Assembly: GCA_945897805.1 (NCBI GenBank) | Contig: CAMDFX010000004.1 | Span: forward strand, 62,001-126,000 | Length of the DNA stretch: 64,000 bases | Origin: Chryseobacterium gleum | GTDB lineage: Bacteria; Bacteroidota; Bacteroidia; Flavobacteriales_D; Crocinitomicaceae | Direction of reading: 5' to 3' | Shown here: positions 7,004 to 16,725 of the stretch, piece after piece | How positions within the stretch are numbered: the first letter of the stretch is position 1 | Layout: the number at the start of each line of letters is the position of its first letter | Notes under the pieces: model-generated | Told to the model about the DNA's origin: nothing | Seen by the model: only the letters and a program-made list of their open reading frames with translations | Databases searched by the model: none | Program-made: the position numbers and the translations under genes

Positions 7004-7421
7004 CAAATAAAATCATGCGCACCATTTGATGGGAAAATGTCAATTCTGAAAGCGATATTTTTCCAGTTGCCGCTTGGTAAACATCCTCGGAAAAACCATA
7101 CGGGCCACCAATTACTAGCGTCAGCGCATGTCCACCTTGATTGAATCTTTGCTGCAAAAAGTCGGCAAATTTCTCCGAAGTAAACGTTTTCCCGTGTTCG
7201 TCCAATAAATACAGTTGTTCGCCGCTGTTCACCTTCGAAAGAATTAAATCGCCTTCCTGTTTTTTAATTTGATCTACAGTCAAACTTTTCGCATTCTTCA
7301 AGTCAGCAATTTCAATTCGTTCAACTGCAACATAATGTTTCAATCGATTCAAATAAGTCAATTCTCCTTCCTCCAGGAATCCCTTCCCCGTTTTACCAAT
7401 ACAAATGACTTTGATTTTCAT
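6948..7421 (-). CDS. rlmH: 23S rRNA (pseudouridine1915-N3)-methyltransferase
   Basis: 157 residues, full length for the SPOUT-class RlmH. It shows the SAM-binding knot: LVIGGPYGF, then LSLSELTFSHQMVRMILFEQLYRG, with the characteristic C-terminal tail EPYHHS. The enzyme methylates the modified base at position 1915 in helix 69 of 23S rRNA, using SAM. The gene stands alone, convergent with the HipT-like gene. The orthologue in Staphylococcus (orfX) is the insertion target of SCC elements, relevant because its 3' end is duplicated here. Confidence 0.97.
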   Translation of the reverse strand: MKIKVICIGKTGKGFLEEGELTYLNRLKHYVAVERIEIADLKNAKSLTVDQIKKQEGDLILSKVNSGEQLYLLDEHGKTFTSEKFADFLQQRFNQGGHALTLVIGGPYGFSEDVYQAATGKISLSELTFSHQMVRMILFEQLYRGMTILRREPYHHS

Positions 7422-7515
7422 GCCTACAATTGAGACTACAAGATTACATTATTTTTTCAAATTTACGATTAGTGTTAAAAGTTAAATTAATACCACGTTT
7501 TAGTTTTCACTCGAT

Positions 7516-7571
7516 CACACTGAGCTTGTCGAAGCACACTCTTCACACTGAGCTTGTCGAAGTGCACTCTT
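7516..7571. repeat. two tandem 28-bp repeats with CTGAGCTTGTCGAAG core
   Basis: Copies 7516-7543 and 7544-7571 differ at two positions. The core ACTGAGCTTGTCGAAG is a widespread dispersed intergenic repeat in many bacterial genomes. It lies between rlmH and gldF, outside the predicted promoter. Confidence 0.8.
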
Positions 7572-7630
7572 CACTCCCCCCAAAAAAAAGTTCCAAACAA
7601 TAGACCCTTGATACAATTCAAAAGATAGTG

Positions 7631-7661
7631 TTGAATAATTGCAACATTAATCCTATTTTTG
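7631..7661 (+). promoter_or_regulatory. gldF promoter
   Basis: TTG at 7631-7633, a 20-nt spacer and TATTTTTG at 7654-7661, matching the Bacteroidota -33/-7 consensus. The predicted transcript starts about 15 nt before the gldF start codon. Confidence 0.6.
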
Positions 7662-7681
7662 GGCGTTATTTAAAATTTTAG

Positions 7682-8413
7682 ATGAAAGCTTTATATTTTA
7701 AAGAAATTCGGAGTTTCCTGAGTTCAATCATTGGATACATTTTTATTTTGATTTTCTTGATTACCTCAGGATTATTTCATTGGATTATATCCTACAATAC
7801 CAATTTGTTAGAAGGTTCAGAATCTGATTTGATTCCATTTTTTAATTTGTCCCCACTGATTTTTTTAATCCTCATTCCTGCCATTACGATGCGCTCAATC
7901 GCTGAGGAAAGAAGAACAGGAACCATCGAATTATTGTTCACCAGACCAATTTCTGATCTGCAAATCTTGCTTGCAAAATATTTTGCGGGAGTAACTTTGG
8001 TAGTCATTACTTTGATTCCAACGTTGATTTTTTACGTTTCTATGCATTATTTAGGAAATCCAGTGGGCATTATCGATGATGGTGCCACTTTCACTTCCTA
8101 TATTGGATTGATTCTTTTGGGTTCAACTTTCGTTGCCATTGGAATATTCGCATCTTCAATCACTTCGAGCCAAATTGTTGCCTTTATTTTAGCGATGTTT
8201 TTGTGCTGGATTTTTTATGATGGTCTAACTTTACTTGGTTCATTCAGTTTGATGGGAAGTTTTGACTCAATTATCAAATATTGCGGAATCAGCTTTCACT
8301 ATGATTCTATCAAACGCGGTGTAATTGACACAAGCGATGTCATTTACTTTTTGGGAGTAATTACTATTTTCATGGCTTCAGCGCTTACAGTTATTAAATC
8401 ATTAAAGAAATAA
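7682..8413 (+). CDS. gldF: gliding-motility ABC transporter permease GldF
   Basis: 243 residues with six hydrophobic segments, an ABC-2 type permease (segments near 10-30, 55-75, 100-125, 140-165, 170-190 and 220-240). The conserved cytoplasmic element RSIAEERRTGTIELLFTRPIS follows the second segment. GldF works with GldA (ATPase) and GldG; in Flavobacterium johnsoniae all three are needed for gliding. gldA is not adjacent here. It is followed 4 nt later by gldG. Whether this strain glides cannot be told from this pair alone. Confidence 0.92.
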   Translation: MKALYFKEIRSFLSSIIGYIFILIFLITSGLFHWIISYNTNLLEGSESDLIPFFNLSPLIFLILIPAITMRSIAEERRTGTIELLFTRPISDLQILLAKYFAGVTLVVITLIPTLIFYVSMHYLGNPVGIIDDGATFTSYIGLILLGSTFVAIGIFASSITSSQIVAFILAMFLCWIFYDGLTLLGSFSLMGSFDSIIKYCGISFHYDSIKRGVIDTSDVIYFLGVITIFMASALTVIKSLKK

Positions 8414-8417
8414 GGAA

Positions 8418-10208
8418 ATGGAAAAAAAGAAACTTTTCAAAGGAGTTTACAATTGGACATTTTTAATGATTCTAATTGCTTCAGTCGTATTGTTAAATAT
8501 TATTGGTTCTTACATTTATGCACGATTTGATGTCACTGAAGATAAAAGATATTCCTTGTCAGACGGTACGATTGAATATTTGTCAAACACCAAAAATTTT
8601 GCAGATAGGGTTTCAATCAAAATCTATTTGTCAGGAAATCTTCCTGCTGAGGTGCAACGTTTCAAAAATGCAATCGAAGATAAACTGAAAGAATTCAAAG
8701 AATACGCTGGTTCAAGAATTGAATACACTTTCGTTGATCCTTTGGCTGGTTCAGAAGAAGACAGATTGTATATGCAAGAAACCATCTACAACAAAGGAAA
8801 AGGGATTGTTCCAATGGGTTTGATGTACATGAAAGATGGTACACAAAATCAATTATTGCTTTGGCCCGGTGCTGAAATCGATTATGGCGGAAGTACGGTC
8901 AATCACATCCAATTTTTGCCGGGTACACCGCAAGGAAAATTTTATACTTTGAACGAATCTTTCGACGATCAAATTCAAAATTCCATCAACAATTTGGAGT
9001 ACATGATTATTAGCGGAATTCGTCGCGCAACACAATCTGACAAGCCAAGAATCGCATTTTTGCAAGGTCATGGCGAGTTAACATTGGCGCAAACACTTCG
9101 CGCAAGAACATTGATTTCGCCATATTACACAGTGGAAGATATTACTTTGAATGATTCAGTTGAGGCGTTGAATGGGGTGAGAGGTTTGGTGATTGCTAGA
9201 CCACGTGCGGCTTTTTCTGAAAAAGACAAATACATCATCGATCAATTTGTGATGAACGGCGGAAGATTGATGTGTTTTGTTGATAAATTAGCATTCGAAG
9301 AAGATACCATTTTAAGAACCGGCGTGGCGCATACCACCAGAACAAATATTGATTTAGACAAAATGTTGTATGATTACGGAATAAAAGTAAACGACAATTA
9401 TGTGTTTGATGTGCGTTGCGCCCCAAAAGCAATTCCCTCTTCAGAACAAGGCTTTATTCCCTGGTTTTTCTTCATTCGTGCGACGCAAACAAAGCATCCG
9501 ATTGCCAGAAACATTGATCCAGTTTTGTTGAAATATGCTTCTGAAATTCAGTTTGTTGGAAATAGTACCAATGTAGCTTCTCCGATTTTGACTTCTTCAA
9601 CCAATTCTTCCATGACTGGTTTGGCTCCGATGATCAGTTTATCAATTCCAGCAAGTTATGGTAAAAACCCAATGTTGGCACCAGATCCTGAGGATGAAAA
9701 CAACAAACTTTGCTTGGCTGGATTAGTTGAAGGAAAATTCACTTCGCACTACAAAAATAGAATTGTTGAATCGTATGCAAAAAACAAATTGTCTAAATAC
9801 AAAGAATCTAGCGTTGCAGAAGGAAAAGTTTTAGTGGTCGGAAATGGTTCTTTCCTTCAAAATAGGTATGACTCTGTTCCTGATAAATTGTCTGGAAAAT
9901 ACAATTATATTCCGAACGCCTTCAACGAATTGAAATTTGATGAAACCGTTGCGCAAATGCAAGGTGTGCCGCCATTGATATATGGAAATCAAGAGTTCTT
10001 TCAAAACATGGTTGATTACATGATGGGCGATAATTCAGTGTTAGACTTGAGAAGTAAACAAATTGACATTCATGCGATTGATAAAGAGAAAGTGCAAGTT
10101 GACGCTGGTTTTTATAAGTTCATCAATATGCTTTTGCCCAGTGGAATCATTCTGATTTTTGCCGCATTGATGCTTTATTTGCGTAAAAGAAAATACACGA
10201 GAAATTAA
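8418..10208 (+). CDS. gldG: gliding-motility ABC transporter auxiliary protein GldG
   Basis: 596 residues: an N-terminal membrane anchor (about 14-36), a long extracytoplasmic region with the ABC-transporter auxiliary (IftA/GIFT-like) domain starting RFDVTEDKRYSLSDGT and including RIAFLQGHGEL, and a C-terminal anchor (about 572-590) followed by RKRKYTRN. It is the usual partner of GldF. The next gene starts 44 nt downstream, so the pair likely extends as an operon towards the DUF4340-like gene. No disruption seen. Confidence 0.93.
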   Translation: MEKKKLFKGVYNWTFLMILIASVVLLNIIGSYIYARFDVTEDKRYSLSDGTIEYLSNTKNFADRVSIKIYLSGNLPAEVQRFKNAIEDKLKEFKEYAGSRIEYTFVDPLAGSEEDRLYMQETIYNKGKGIVPMGLMYMKDGTQNQLLLWPGAEIDYGGSTVNHIQFLPGTPQGKFYTLNESFDDQIQNSINNLEYMIISGIRRATQSDKPRIAFLQGHGELTLAQTLRARTLISPYYTVEDITLNDSVEALNGVRGLVIARPRAAFSEKDKYIIDQFVMNGGRLMCFVDKLAFEEDTILRTGVAHTTRTNIDLDKMLYDYGIKVNDNYVFDVRCAPKAIPSSEQGFIPWFFFIRATQTKHPIARNIDPVLLKYASEIQFVGNSTNVASPILTSSTNSSMTGLAPMISLSIPASYGKNPMLAPDPEDENNKLCLAGLVEGKFTSHYKNRIVESYAKNKLSKYKESSVAEGKVLVVGNGSFLQNRYDSVPDKLSGKYNYIPNAFNELKFDETVAQMQGVPPLIYGNQEFFQNMVDYMMGDNSVLDLRSKQIDIHAIDKEKVQVDAGFYKFINMLLPSGIILIFAALMLYLRKRKYTRN

Positions 10209-10252
10209 TTTTGATATTGTATCATTTGAAAATTCGATAAAAAAACTGTTTA

Positions 10253-11323
10253 ATGAAAAAAAATATAGTTCTAATTGTTGCCATCGCTGTACTGGGTTTC
10301 TTGGCTTTTTTAGCTACCAATTTGGTTAGAAATAGCGGTAAATCTGATACAGAATTGCTTGAGTTTTCAGTTGAAGATACAACGAGTATTGATAAAATTA
10401 TTTTGACGGATGCGTACAACAATAAATTTGAGTTGAAACGCGCCGCGGGTGGAGAATGGACAGATGCAAAAGGAGATTGTATTATTCAACAGCCGGTTTA
10501 CATGATGTTAGAGACATTCAGAAACATTGAATTCAAAGGTTATGTTCCCGAGCAAGCGCGCAAAAATATCACCAACAGAATGTCTGCAAGCAATATCAAA
10601 GTGGAAATTTTTCAGCAGGGCGAATGGTCCAAAACGTGGTACATCGGATTTTCAACGCAGGATCATTATGGAACCTACATGTTGTTGGAAACGCCAGACG
10701 AAAAAAGTGATTTGCCAGTAATCATGAAAGTGAAAGGCTTGAATGGAATAATCGAACCGAGATTTTTTGCAGATCCAAGGCGCTGGAAATGCACTAATAT
10801 TTTCTCGCTTGAAAGAGATGAAATCGCCAAAGTGGATGTAAAATTCAACGATGTTCCTAATAGAAGTTTTTCTGTGGAAAAAAATGGCAATCAATTTACA
10901 GTGAAACATGTGGGGAAAATCATTCCGAATATCGATACAAACATGGCGGTTCGCTACTTGAACAATTACAGAAAAATCCATTTTGAATTGGTAAATTATG
11001 AATTTGGACCAAAACAAATCGACAGTTTGAAAAAATCCGTTCCTTTTTGCGAACTATCTGTAAAAGAAGTGAATGGAAATTTAAATAAATTAAAAATGTA
11101 CCGAATGAAAGGTACGGGCGTAAAAGAAGTAAATGATTTTGGGGATTCAACCACTGCTGATGTCAATCGATTTTGGTGTATTTTACCTTCTGGAGATTTA
11201 GTAAAATGTCAGTATTTTGTGTTCTCACCATTGATGATGGGCCATATTTATTTTGGTCAAGCGCCTAAAAATGTTGGAAATAATGAAAAGCTTTTAAAGA
11301 AAAAATCTGCCAACAAAAACTAA
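10253..11323 (+). CDS. membrane-anchored DUF4340-like protein
   Basis: 356 residues with one N-terminal membrane anchor (about 4-24) and a beta-rich extracytoplasmic domain that begins with the pattern FSVEDTTSIDKIILTD...FELKR, as in DUF4340 proteins. Such proteins are often encoded beside ABC_transp_aux (GldG-type) genes and are presumed accessory subunits of that exporter. It follows gldG and precedes dnaN. The function is not established; the family call is moderate. Confidence 0.65.
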   Translation: MKKNIVLIVAIAVLGFLAFLATNLVRNSGKSDTELLEFSVEDTTSIDKIILTDAYNNKFELKRAAGGEWTDAKGDCIIQQPVYMMLETFRNIEFKGYVPEQARKNITNRMSASNIKVEIFQQGEWSKTWYIGFSTQDHYGTYMLLETPDEKSDLPVIMKVKGLNGIIEPRFFADPRRWKCTNIFSLERDEIAKVDVKFNDVPNRSFSVEKNGNQFTVKHVGKIIPNIDTNMAVRYLNNYRKIHFELVNYEFGPKQIDSLKKSVPFCELSVKEVNGNLNKLKMYRMKGTGVKEVNDFGDSTTADVNRFWCILPSGDLVKCQYFVFSPLMMGHIYFGQAPKNVGNNEKLLKKKSANKN

Positions 11324-11328
11324 AAATG

Positions 11329-11336
11329 TATATTTG
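11329..11336 (+). promoter_or_regulatory. dnaN promoter -7 element
   Basis: TATATTTG, matching TAnnTTTG, 20 nt before the dnaN start codon. No clear -33 element. Confidence 0.45.
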
Positions 11337-11356
11337 TTATCAAAAGAATAAATAAG

Positions 11357-12475
11357 ATGAATTTTATCGTTTCGAGTACCACGTTATTGAGACACCTTCA
11401 AAGTATCAGTGGCGTACTTAGCACTAGCAATACATTGCCAATATTGGATAATTTCCTTTTTGATATCGTTGAAGGTGAATTAACTATTTCTGCTTCAGAT
11501 TTAGAGACAACTATGCGCACAAAATTGGACGTTGAAGCCAATGAATCAGGTAAAATTGCCATTCCTGCTAAAATTTTATTGGATATTTTAAAAAATCTTC
11601 CGGAGCAGCCATGTACTTTTTTGATCGATTTTCCGAAATTTGGGATAGAGATTTCATACGACAATGGCAAGTCAAAAATGGTTGGATTCAATGGGGATGA
11701 TTTTCCAAAAGCTCCTATGATTGAAAATAGCGACAAAATTCTTGTTTCTGGTGATATCATTTCAAAAGCAATTAGTAAAACATTGTTTGCAACTGGGAAC
11801 GACGATTTACGTCCTGTTATGAGTGGCGTTTTTTGCCAGTTTTCGTCAGCAGAGATTATTTTTGTTGCTACAGATGCACATAAATTAGTAAGATACAAAA
11901 GAACTGATTCGCAAGCTACAGGAAGTTCATCTTTCATTTTGCCAAAGAAGCCTTTAAATATGTTGAAATCCAACTTGAGAGGTGACGAGGAAGTATTGAT
12001 TGAATATTCCGATTCAAGTGCGATTTTTACGTTCAATGATTTGGTTTTATCTTGTCGCTTGATTGATGGAAAATACCCAAATTATGAAGCCGTAATTCCA
12101 AAAGAAAATCCAAATGTTTTGACAGTCGATAGATTGCAATTCTTGGGCTCTATCAAACGAGTTTCGATTTTCTCAAACAAAACTACGCACCAAATAAAGC
12201 TTAAAATTGCCGGTTCTGAATTGTCACTTTCTGCCGAAGATTTAGATTTCAGTAACGAAGCCAACGAGCGTTTGACTTGTTCTTACGATGGTGTGGACAT
12301 GGAAATTGGTTTCAACTCAAGATTCTTGATGGAAATGTTGAGCAACATCGACACACCTGAAATCAAAATTCAAATGAGCGAACCAAGCCGCGCGGGATTA
12401 TTAGTTCCTGCAACTTCAGACAATGAACATGAAGATATTCTAATGTTGGTGATGCCAGTAATGTTGAACAGATAA
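11357..12475 (+). CDS. dnaN: DNA polymerase III sliding clamp (beta subunit)
   Basis: 372 residues, full length, three clamp domains. It begins MNFIVSSTTLL, carries the standard GKIAIPAKILLDILKNLP segment of domain 1 and ends with the conserved MPVMLNR motif that contributes to the partner-binding pocket. It encircles DNA as a dimer and tethers polymerase III and repair factors. A promoter element and a strong terminator frame it as a single transcript. Its position after the gld genes is a known flavobacterial arrangement. Confidence 0.97.
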   Translation: MNFIVSSTTLLRHLQSISGVLSTSNTLPILDNFLFDIVEGELTISASDLETTMRTKLDVEANESGKIAIPAKILLDILKNLPEQPCTFLIDFPKFGIEISYDNGKSKMVGFNGDDFPKAPMIENSDKILVSGDIISKAISKTLFATGNDDLRPVMSGVFCQFSSAEIIFVATDAHKLVRYKRTDSQATGSSSFILPKKPLNMLKSNLRGDEEVLIEYSDSSAIFTFNDLVLSCRLIDGKYPNYEAVIPKENPNVLTVDRLQFLGSIKRVSIFSNKTTHQIKLKIAGSELSLSAEDLDFSNEANERLTCSYDGVDMEIGFNSRFLMEMLSNIDTPEIKIQMSEPSRAGLLVPATSDNEHEDILMLVMPVMLNR

Positions 12476-12498
12476 TTCTCAAAAAAAATATATTTTGA

Positions 12499-12529
12499 AA
12501 GCCATCGATTAGATTCGGTGGCTTTTTTT
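12499..12529 (+). terminator. rho-independent terminator of dnaN
   Basis: Stem GCCATCG / CGGTGGC (one G-U pair) with an 8-nt loop followed by seven T. Confidence 0.85.
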
Positions 12530-12889
12530 GTGGTTTTTTTGCCACGGATTTCACATATTTCACGGAAAAAGTGGGGTTAAAAAATGATTGGATTATTTTT
12601 GAAGATAATTCTTGACATAAAATTTCGTAAACTTTATTTTCTCTCAAAAAAAATCCCTGCATCCGTGGCCAAAAACTCATTTAGTCTTAAAATCTAAAAA
12701 AATGACCCGCTTCGCTAAAAGATTTTAAGATATTAGGAGTCGCCGCCGCGCAACTGTAGGACTAGATTTTTGCTAATGCTTTAAAATTGTGAGTTGAATG
12801 CCAAAATTCAAGCGAATCAGAAAGTCTTAACATCTTAAAATCCTAGCATCTTAATATCTTAACACCCTAAAATGTCTAATGAAAATAAG
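12530..12889. other. repeat-rich intergenic region before mutS2
   Basis: No gene. It holds inverted CCGTGG-type repeats (TTGCCACGGAT near 12539 and ATCCGTGGCCAAAAA near 12660), related to those at 2.6 and 4.8 kb, and a run of degenerate ATCTTAA units at about 12826-12866. Confidence 0.7.
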
Positions 12890-12897
12890 TATTTTTG
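12890..12897 (+). promoter_or_regulatory. mutS2 promoter -7 element deciding the start
   Basis: TATTTTTG fits TAnnTTTG. The ATG at 12902 lies only 4 nt downstream, so transcription would begin at or next to that ATG; the ATG at 12872 would not be in the transcript. This implies a leaderless or nearly leaderless mRNA. Confidence 0.5.
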
Positions 12898-12901
12898 CAC
12901 C

Positions 12902-15028
12902 ATGAATTCATTCGATCAGCAAACGTTACAAGACTTAGAATTTACTACGATTCAAGAATGGTTGGAGGAACTAGGAATTGGTCCTACGGCCAAAAAGCGA
13001 TTGAGAGAATTGTCGCCTTCGTCGCAAAGTGATTTTTTGCGTTTGGAATTGGATAAACTGAAGGAATTTCACACAATTAGGACTGAAGGTGAATCTTTTC
13101 CTGGTTTAGATTTTGAAGAATTACAAAAGGAATTGCGGTTTCTTCCGATTTACAATGCAGTGCTTGAACAAGAAGGATTTGTGCGCATTTCGCGTGCTTC
13201 CGAACTGGTAAATGCGATTTTGTATTTCTTTGATAAACGAGAAAATGAATATCCTAATTTGGTCGGATTGCTGAATGAAGTTTATTACACCAAAGAAATT
13301 ATTGAGGCGATTGAGAAAGTTTTTGATCGCCGTGGAAATATCAAAGACGACGCTTCGCCTGCACTTTACGCCATTCGTCAAAAAATCAATGCGGTTAGAA
13401 ATCAAATCAACCGAAATTTTGACAAAGAAATGCGCAAATTGCTGAAAGAAGGATTTTTGGGTGACACCAAAGAAACTTTTGTCAATGATCGCCGCGTGCT
13501 GACAGTTCAATCTACACACAAAAGAAAAATCAAAGGTTCTGTCGTTGGTTCCTCGAAAACAGGAAGTTTGACTTACATCGAACCGGAAGTAAATGTGGGA
13601 CTAAACAGCGAATTGGAATTGTTGACTGATGATGAACGCAAAGAGATTTTTAGAATTTTGCAAGCGCTCACCAAATCTATCGCGCATCATTTTTCTTTGA
13701 TTCAAGGGTATCAAAATTTATTGACGGAATTGGATTTCATCAACGCCAAAGCAAAATTAGCGATTGATTTAAATGCAGATTTACCCTCAATTTCGAACGA
13801 ACCGCACATTGAATTAATCAATGCTTTTCATCCAATTTTGTGGAAAAATAACCGCGCTGTCGGAAAGAAAACGTTGCCTCAAAATTTGATTATGGACAAA
13901 TTTTCTCGCATGTTGGTTATTTCTGGGCCAAATGCTGGAGGAAAAAGTATTACATTGAAAACCATTGGTTTGACCCAGTTAATGTTGCAGTCTGGTTTGT
14001 TGATTCCTGTTGATGCAAACAGTAAAATGAGTTTTTTCCAATCTCTTTTAACAGATATTGGTGACAATCAATCTATTGAAAATGAATTGAGTACTTATTC
14101 CTATCGTTTGAAGCGAATGAAACATTTTTTGGAAGTTTCGAATCGCAAAACATTGTTGTTGTTAGATGAATTTGGAACAGGTTCTGATCCAGATTTGGGT
14201 GGCGCTTTGGCAGAAGTTTTCTTCGAGCAATTGTACAACAAAAAATGTTTTGGCGTCATCACCACGCATTATGGAAACATCAAATTGAAAGCAGATCGTT
14301 TGAAAAATGCCATCAATGGTTGTATGTTGTTCAATACCGATACTTTAGAGCCTTTGTACCGTTTTTCAATTGGTCAACCGGGAAGTTCATTTACGTTCGA
14401 AGTGGCACAAATAAATGGAATTCCGCTGGAGTTGATTGAAGAAGCGAAAACGAAAATTGACGAACACAAAGTAAACATGGACAGCTTGTTGAGCGAATTA
14501 CAACGGGAAAAAACCTATTTGGAAAAACTCAATGGCGAACACATTGAAGCGCAAAAATTGGCTGAAGAAGCGCGTGTTTCATGCAACGAAAAGAAGAAAC
14601 GTTTTGAAGATAAATTGGCGCAACAGCAAATTGCGATGGAACGCGATAATAAATATGTTAATTTAGGAAAAAAGCTCAAAACATTTATTGATAGATACCA
14701 AAGCAACACAAGGAAAAAAGATGCGAATAAACCTTTGATAGAGGAGGTTAAGAAGTATTTGACGGTTGAAAGAGGGAAAATTGAACAAGTGAAATTGACT
14801 GAAAAGCTGAAATCTGAAGTCAATGCGAATAATCCCAAAAAGGCAAAACCAGGAAAACCGGAAATTGATACTTATCAAAGAGATAAAATTAAAGTTGGTT
14901 CTGTTGTGAAATTGATAGAAACCAAGCAATCAGGAAGTGTGGAAGAAATTTCAGGAACAATTGTAACCGTTACTTTCGGTTTCTTGCGCATGAAAGTGGA
15001 ACGCGAAAAATTAATGTGGATAAAATAA
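12902..15028 (+). CDS. mutS2: MutS2-type ATPase without Smr domain
   Basis: 708 residues from the ATG at 12902, preferred over 12872 because of the promoter element between them. MutS core and clamp helices (about 1-300), ATPase with Walker A SGPNAGGKS (near 341-349) and Walker B LLLLDEFGTGSD (near 420), a long coiled coil (500-650) and a C-terminal KOW-like segment (KVGSVVKLIE...). It ends without the Smr nuclease domain typical of MutS2 in Firmicutes. MutS2 proteins act on recombination intermediates or collided ribosomes rather than mismatches; with no Smr domain, nuclease activity is doubtful here. Confidence 0.9.
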   Translation: MNSFDQQTLQDLEFTTIQEWLEELGIGPTAKKRLRELSPSSQSDFLRLELDKLKEFHTIRTEGESFPGLDFEELQKELRFLPIYNAVLEQEGFVRISRASELVNAILYFFDKRENEYPNLVGLLNEVYYTKEIIEAIEKVFDRRGNIKDDASPALYAIRQKINAVRNQINRNFDKEMRKLLKEGFLGDTKETFVNDRRVLTVQSTHKRKIKGSVVGSSKTGSLTYIEPEVNVGLNSELELLTDDERKEIFRILQALTKSIAHHFSLIQGYQNLLTELDFINAKAKLAIDLNADLPSISNEPHIELINAFHPILWKNNRAVGKKTLPQNLIMDKFSRMLVISGPNAGGKSITLKTIGLTQLMLQSGLLIPVDANSKMSFFQSLLTDIGDNQSIENELSTYSYRLKRMKHFLEVSNRKTLLLLDEFGTGSDPDLGGALAEVFFEQLYNKKCFGVITTHYGNIKLKADRLKNAINGCMLFNTDTLEPLYRFSIGQPGSSFTFEVAQINGIPLELIEEAKTKIDEHKVNMDSLLSELQREKTYLEKLNGEHIEAQKLAEEARVSCNEKKKRFEDKLAQQQIAMERDNKYVNLGKKLKTFIDRYQSNTRKKDANKPLIEEVKKYLTVERGKIEQVKLTEKLKSEVNANNPKKAKPGKPEIDTYQRDKIKVGSVVKLIETKQSGSVEEISGTIVTVTFGFLRMKVEREKLMWIK

Positions 15029-15090
15029 AAAGTTAATTACAAACGGATTAAACTTTAAATTCGTTACTTGATAACTCAAAATATAGAACT

Positions 15091-16641
15091 ATGAAAAAAA
15101 TATTACTCTTAACAATTGTTGTTTCATTGACGATGAATTCATGGTCTCAAGATTCACTTTACAACAAAGTTTTATATCAACCGAACATCGATTTTGAAGC
15201 AAATTCAGTTTTGGCAACCAATGACGGTGGATTATTGCTAGCAGGTTTTTCTGGTTTTGATTCAGGATTTATATGTAAAGTAGATTCTTTAGGCGATTAT
15301 GTTTGGAACGAATTTTTAAGTTTTCAAAGTCCACTTTCAAATGAAATAACTTTCAACCAATTGATCGAAACCAGCGACAATGCGTATGTTGCAGTAGGAA
15401 AAGCAATCAATAATGACAATTTGCAATACGAAGGGTATGTATTGAAATTAAACAATTTAGGTGATACGCTTTGGTCGAAATCGCTGGCAATTGCCAACAA
15501 TTCAAATTATGAAATAAGTGCAGTCACAGAAACTAACGATGGTGGATATGCCGTGGCTGGAAATATCAATTATGGAGAAAGTGTTTTTGTTGCCAAATTA
15601 ACTGCAAATGGAAATTTAGATTGGACACACACTTTAGATGTTGCGGGTGATTCTGCGGTTTATGTCAACGCAATTAAATCTACTGTAACAAATGGAATTT
15701 ATGTTTCAGGCTATAACGACAGTACAACCGCCATTAAATTTGGGACTTTGCATCATTTCACAGATGCTGGAGATTATGAATGGACAAAAAAATATGCGGA
15801 TGTAAAAACGTATGGTTTAGAAATGACCAATCAAGGAGTTGCTATGTTGACACTCGATTTAAATAATTATTCATTTGCTTTAATAAAAGCTAATTTCAGC
15901 GGAGAAAATGCAAACGAAACAATTTTCTTTGGCCAAGATTGTCAATTTCCTGAAAAAATGAAATTTGAGATGCAATCTGACAGTTCATTTATTTTCATGA
16001 ATCCCAATGATTTTGATTCTAGGATTTTTAAGGCAAATAAAGAATTAAACGCAACTGTGGCTTACAAAAGACCCTTTATGAAAGGTTTTGCCATTGTTGA
16101 AACTAAAAACAAAAACGTTTTTACTGTTGGAAACGGACCTATTTATGGTATTAAAGTTTGTCTTCAAAAGCATGTTGGGATTATTAAACTGGACCAAAAC
16201 TTTCAAAATCTCAATGCTTTGTGTTTAAATGAAGATAACGCTGCTACAGTAGTTACAAATACAATAGTTGCAAATGATAAATTGTTTGCTTCATCAACAG
16301 GTTTAACTACTTTTTCAAATCCTGCGACAATTTCAACGCAAGTTTTGGCTTCAGAAATTACTTGCGTGAGTTTCTTTGGAAGTATTGACGAACAATCCTT
16401 GGCTGAATTGATCAAGATTTATCCAAATGTTTCAACAGGAATTTTCCATATCGAGCAAGCTGAAATGAATGACATTGAAGTGAGTGTTTTTGATGCTTTG
16501 GGACAAAAAGTTCACCAACAAGAATTTAAGGACTACACCACGGACATCGATTTATCTAATCAACAAGCAGGCATTTATTTTTATCAGATGAAAGATGCGA
16601 GAAATAGAACGGCTTCAGGTAAATTGATTTTGATGAATTAA
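15091..16641 (+). CDS. secreted protein with T9SS type A sorting domain
   Basis: 516 residues. A signal peptide (about 1-19, ending SWS-Q), repeated beta-propeller-like blades with ATNDGGLLLAGFS, ETNDGGYAVAGN and similar elements (residues 40-330), and a C-terminal sorting domain of about 75 residues (IYPNVSTGIFHIE...ALGQKV...LSNQQAGIYFYQM). The tail directs export across the outer membrane by the type IX system and surface attachment. The recurrent NDGG..VAG units suggest a delta-60/propeller repeat protein. Substrate or adhesion role unknown. Single gene between mutS2 and an insertion element. Confidence 0.88.
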   Translation: MKKILLLTIVVSLTMNSWSQDSLYNKVLYQPNIDFEANSVLATNDGGLLLAGFSGFDSGFICKVDSLGDYVWNEFLSFQSPLSNEITFNQLIETSDNAYVAVGKAINNDNLQYEGYVLKLNNLGDTLWSKSLAIANNSNYEISAVTETNDGGYAVAGNINYGESVFVAKLTANGNLDWTHTLDVAGDSAVYVNAIKSTVTNGIYVSGYNDSTTAIKFGTLHHFTDAGDYEWTKKYADVKTYGLEMTNQGVAMLTLDLNNYSFALIKANFSGENANETIFFGQDCQFPEKMKFEMQSDSSFIFMNPNDFDSRIFKANKELNATVAYKRPFMKGFAIVETKNKNVFTVGNGPIYGIKVCLQKHVGIIKLDQNFQNLNALCLNEDNAATVVTNTIVANDKLFASSTGLTTFSNPATISTQVLASEITCVSFFGSIDEQSLAELIKIYPNVSTGIFHIEQAEMNDIEVSVFDALGQKVHQQEFKDYTTDIDLSNQQAGIYFYQMKDARNRTASGKLILMN

Positions 16642-16725
16642 ATTCAGGAATAAAAAAGACATAAAAAAAGGGTTAATGGACAAAAAGTAGGCTGAAAGCT
16701 CTGGAAAGCGTTATGTTTAGTAGCT

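Noticed and set aside
12872-12901. Earlier start of mutS2 at 12872
   Set aside because: The promoter -7 element at 12890-12897 lies inside that extension, so these codons are probably not transcribed.
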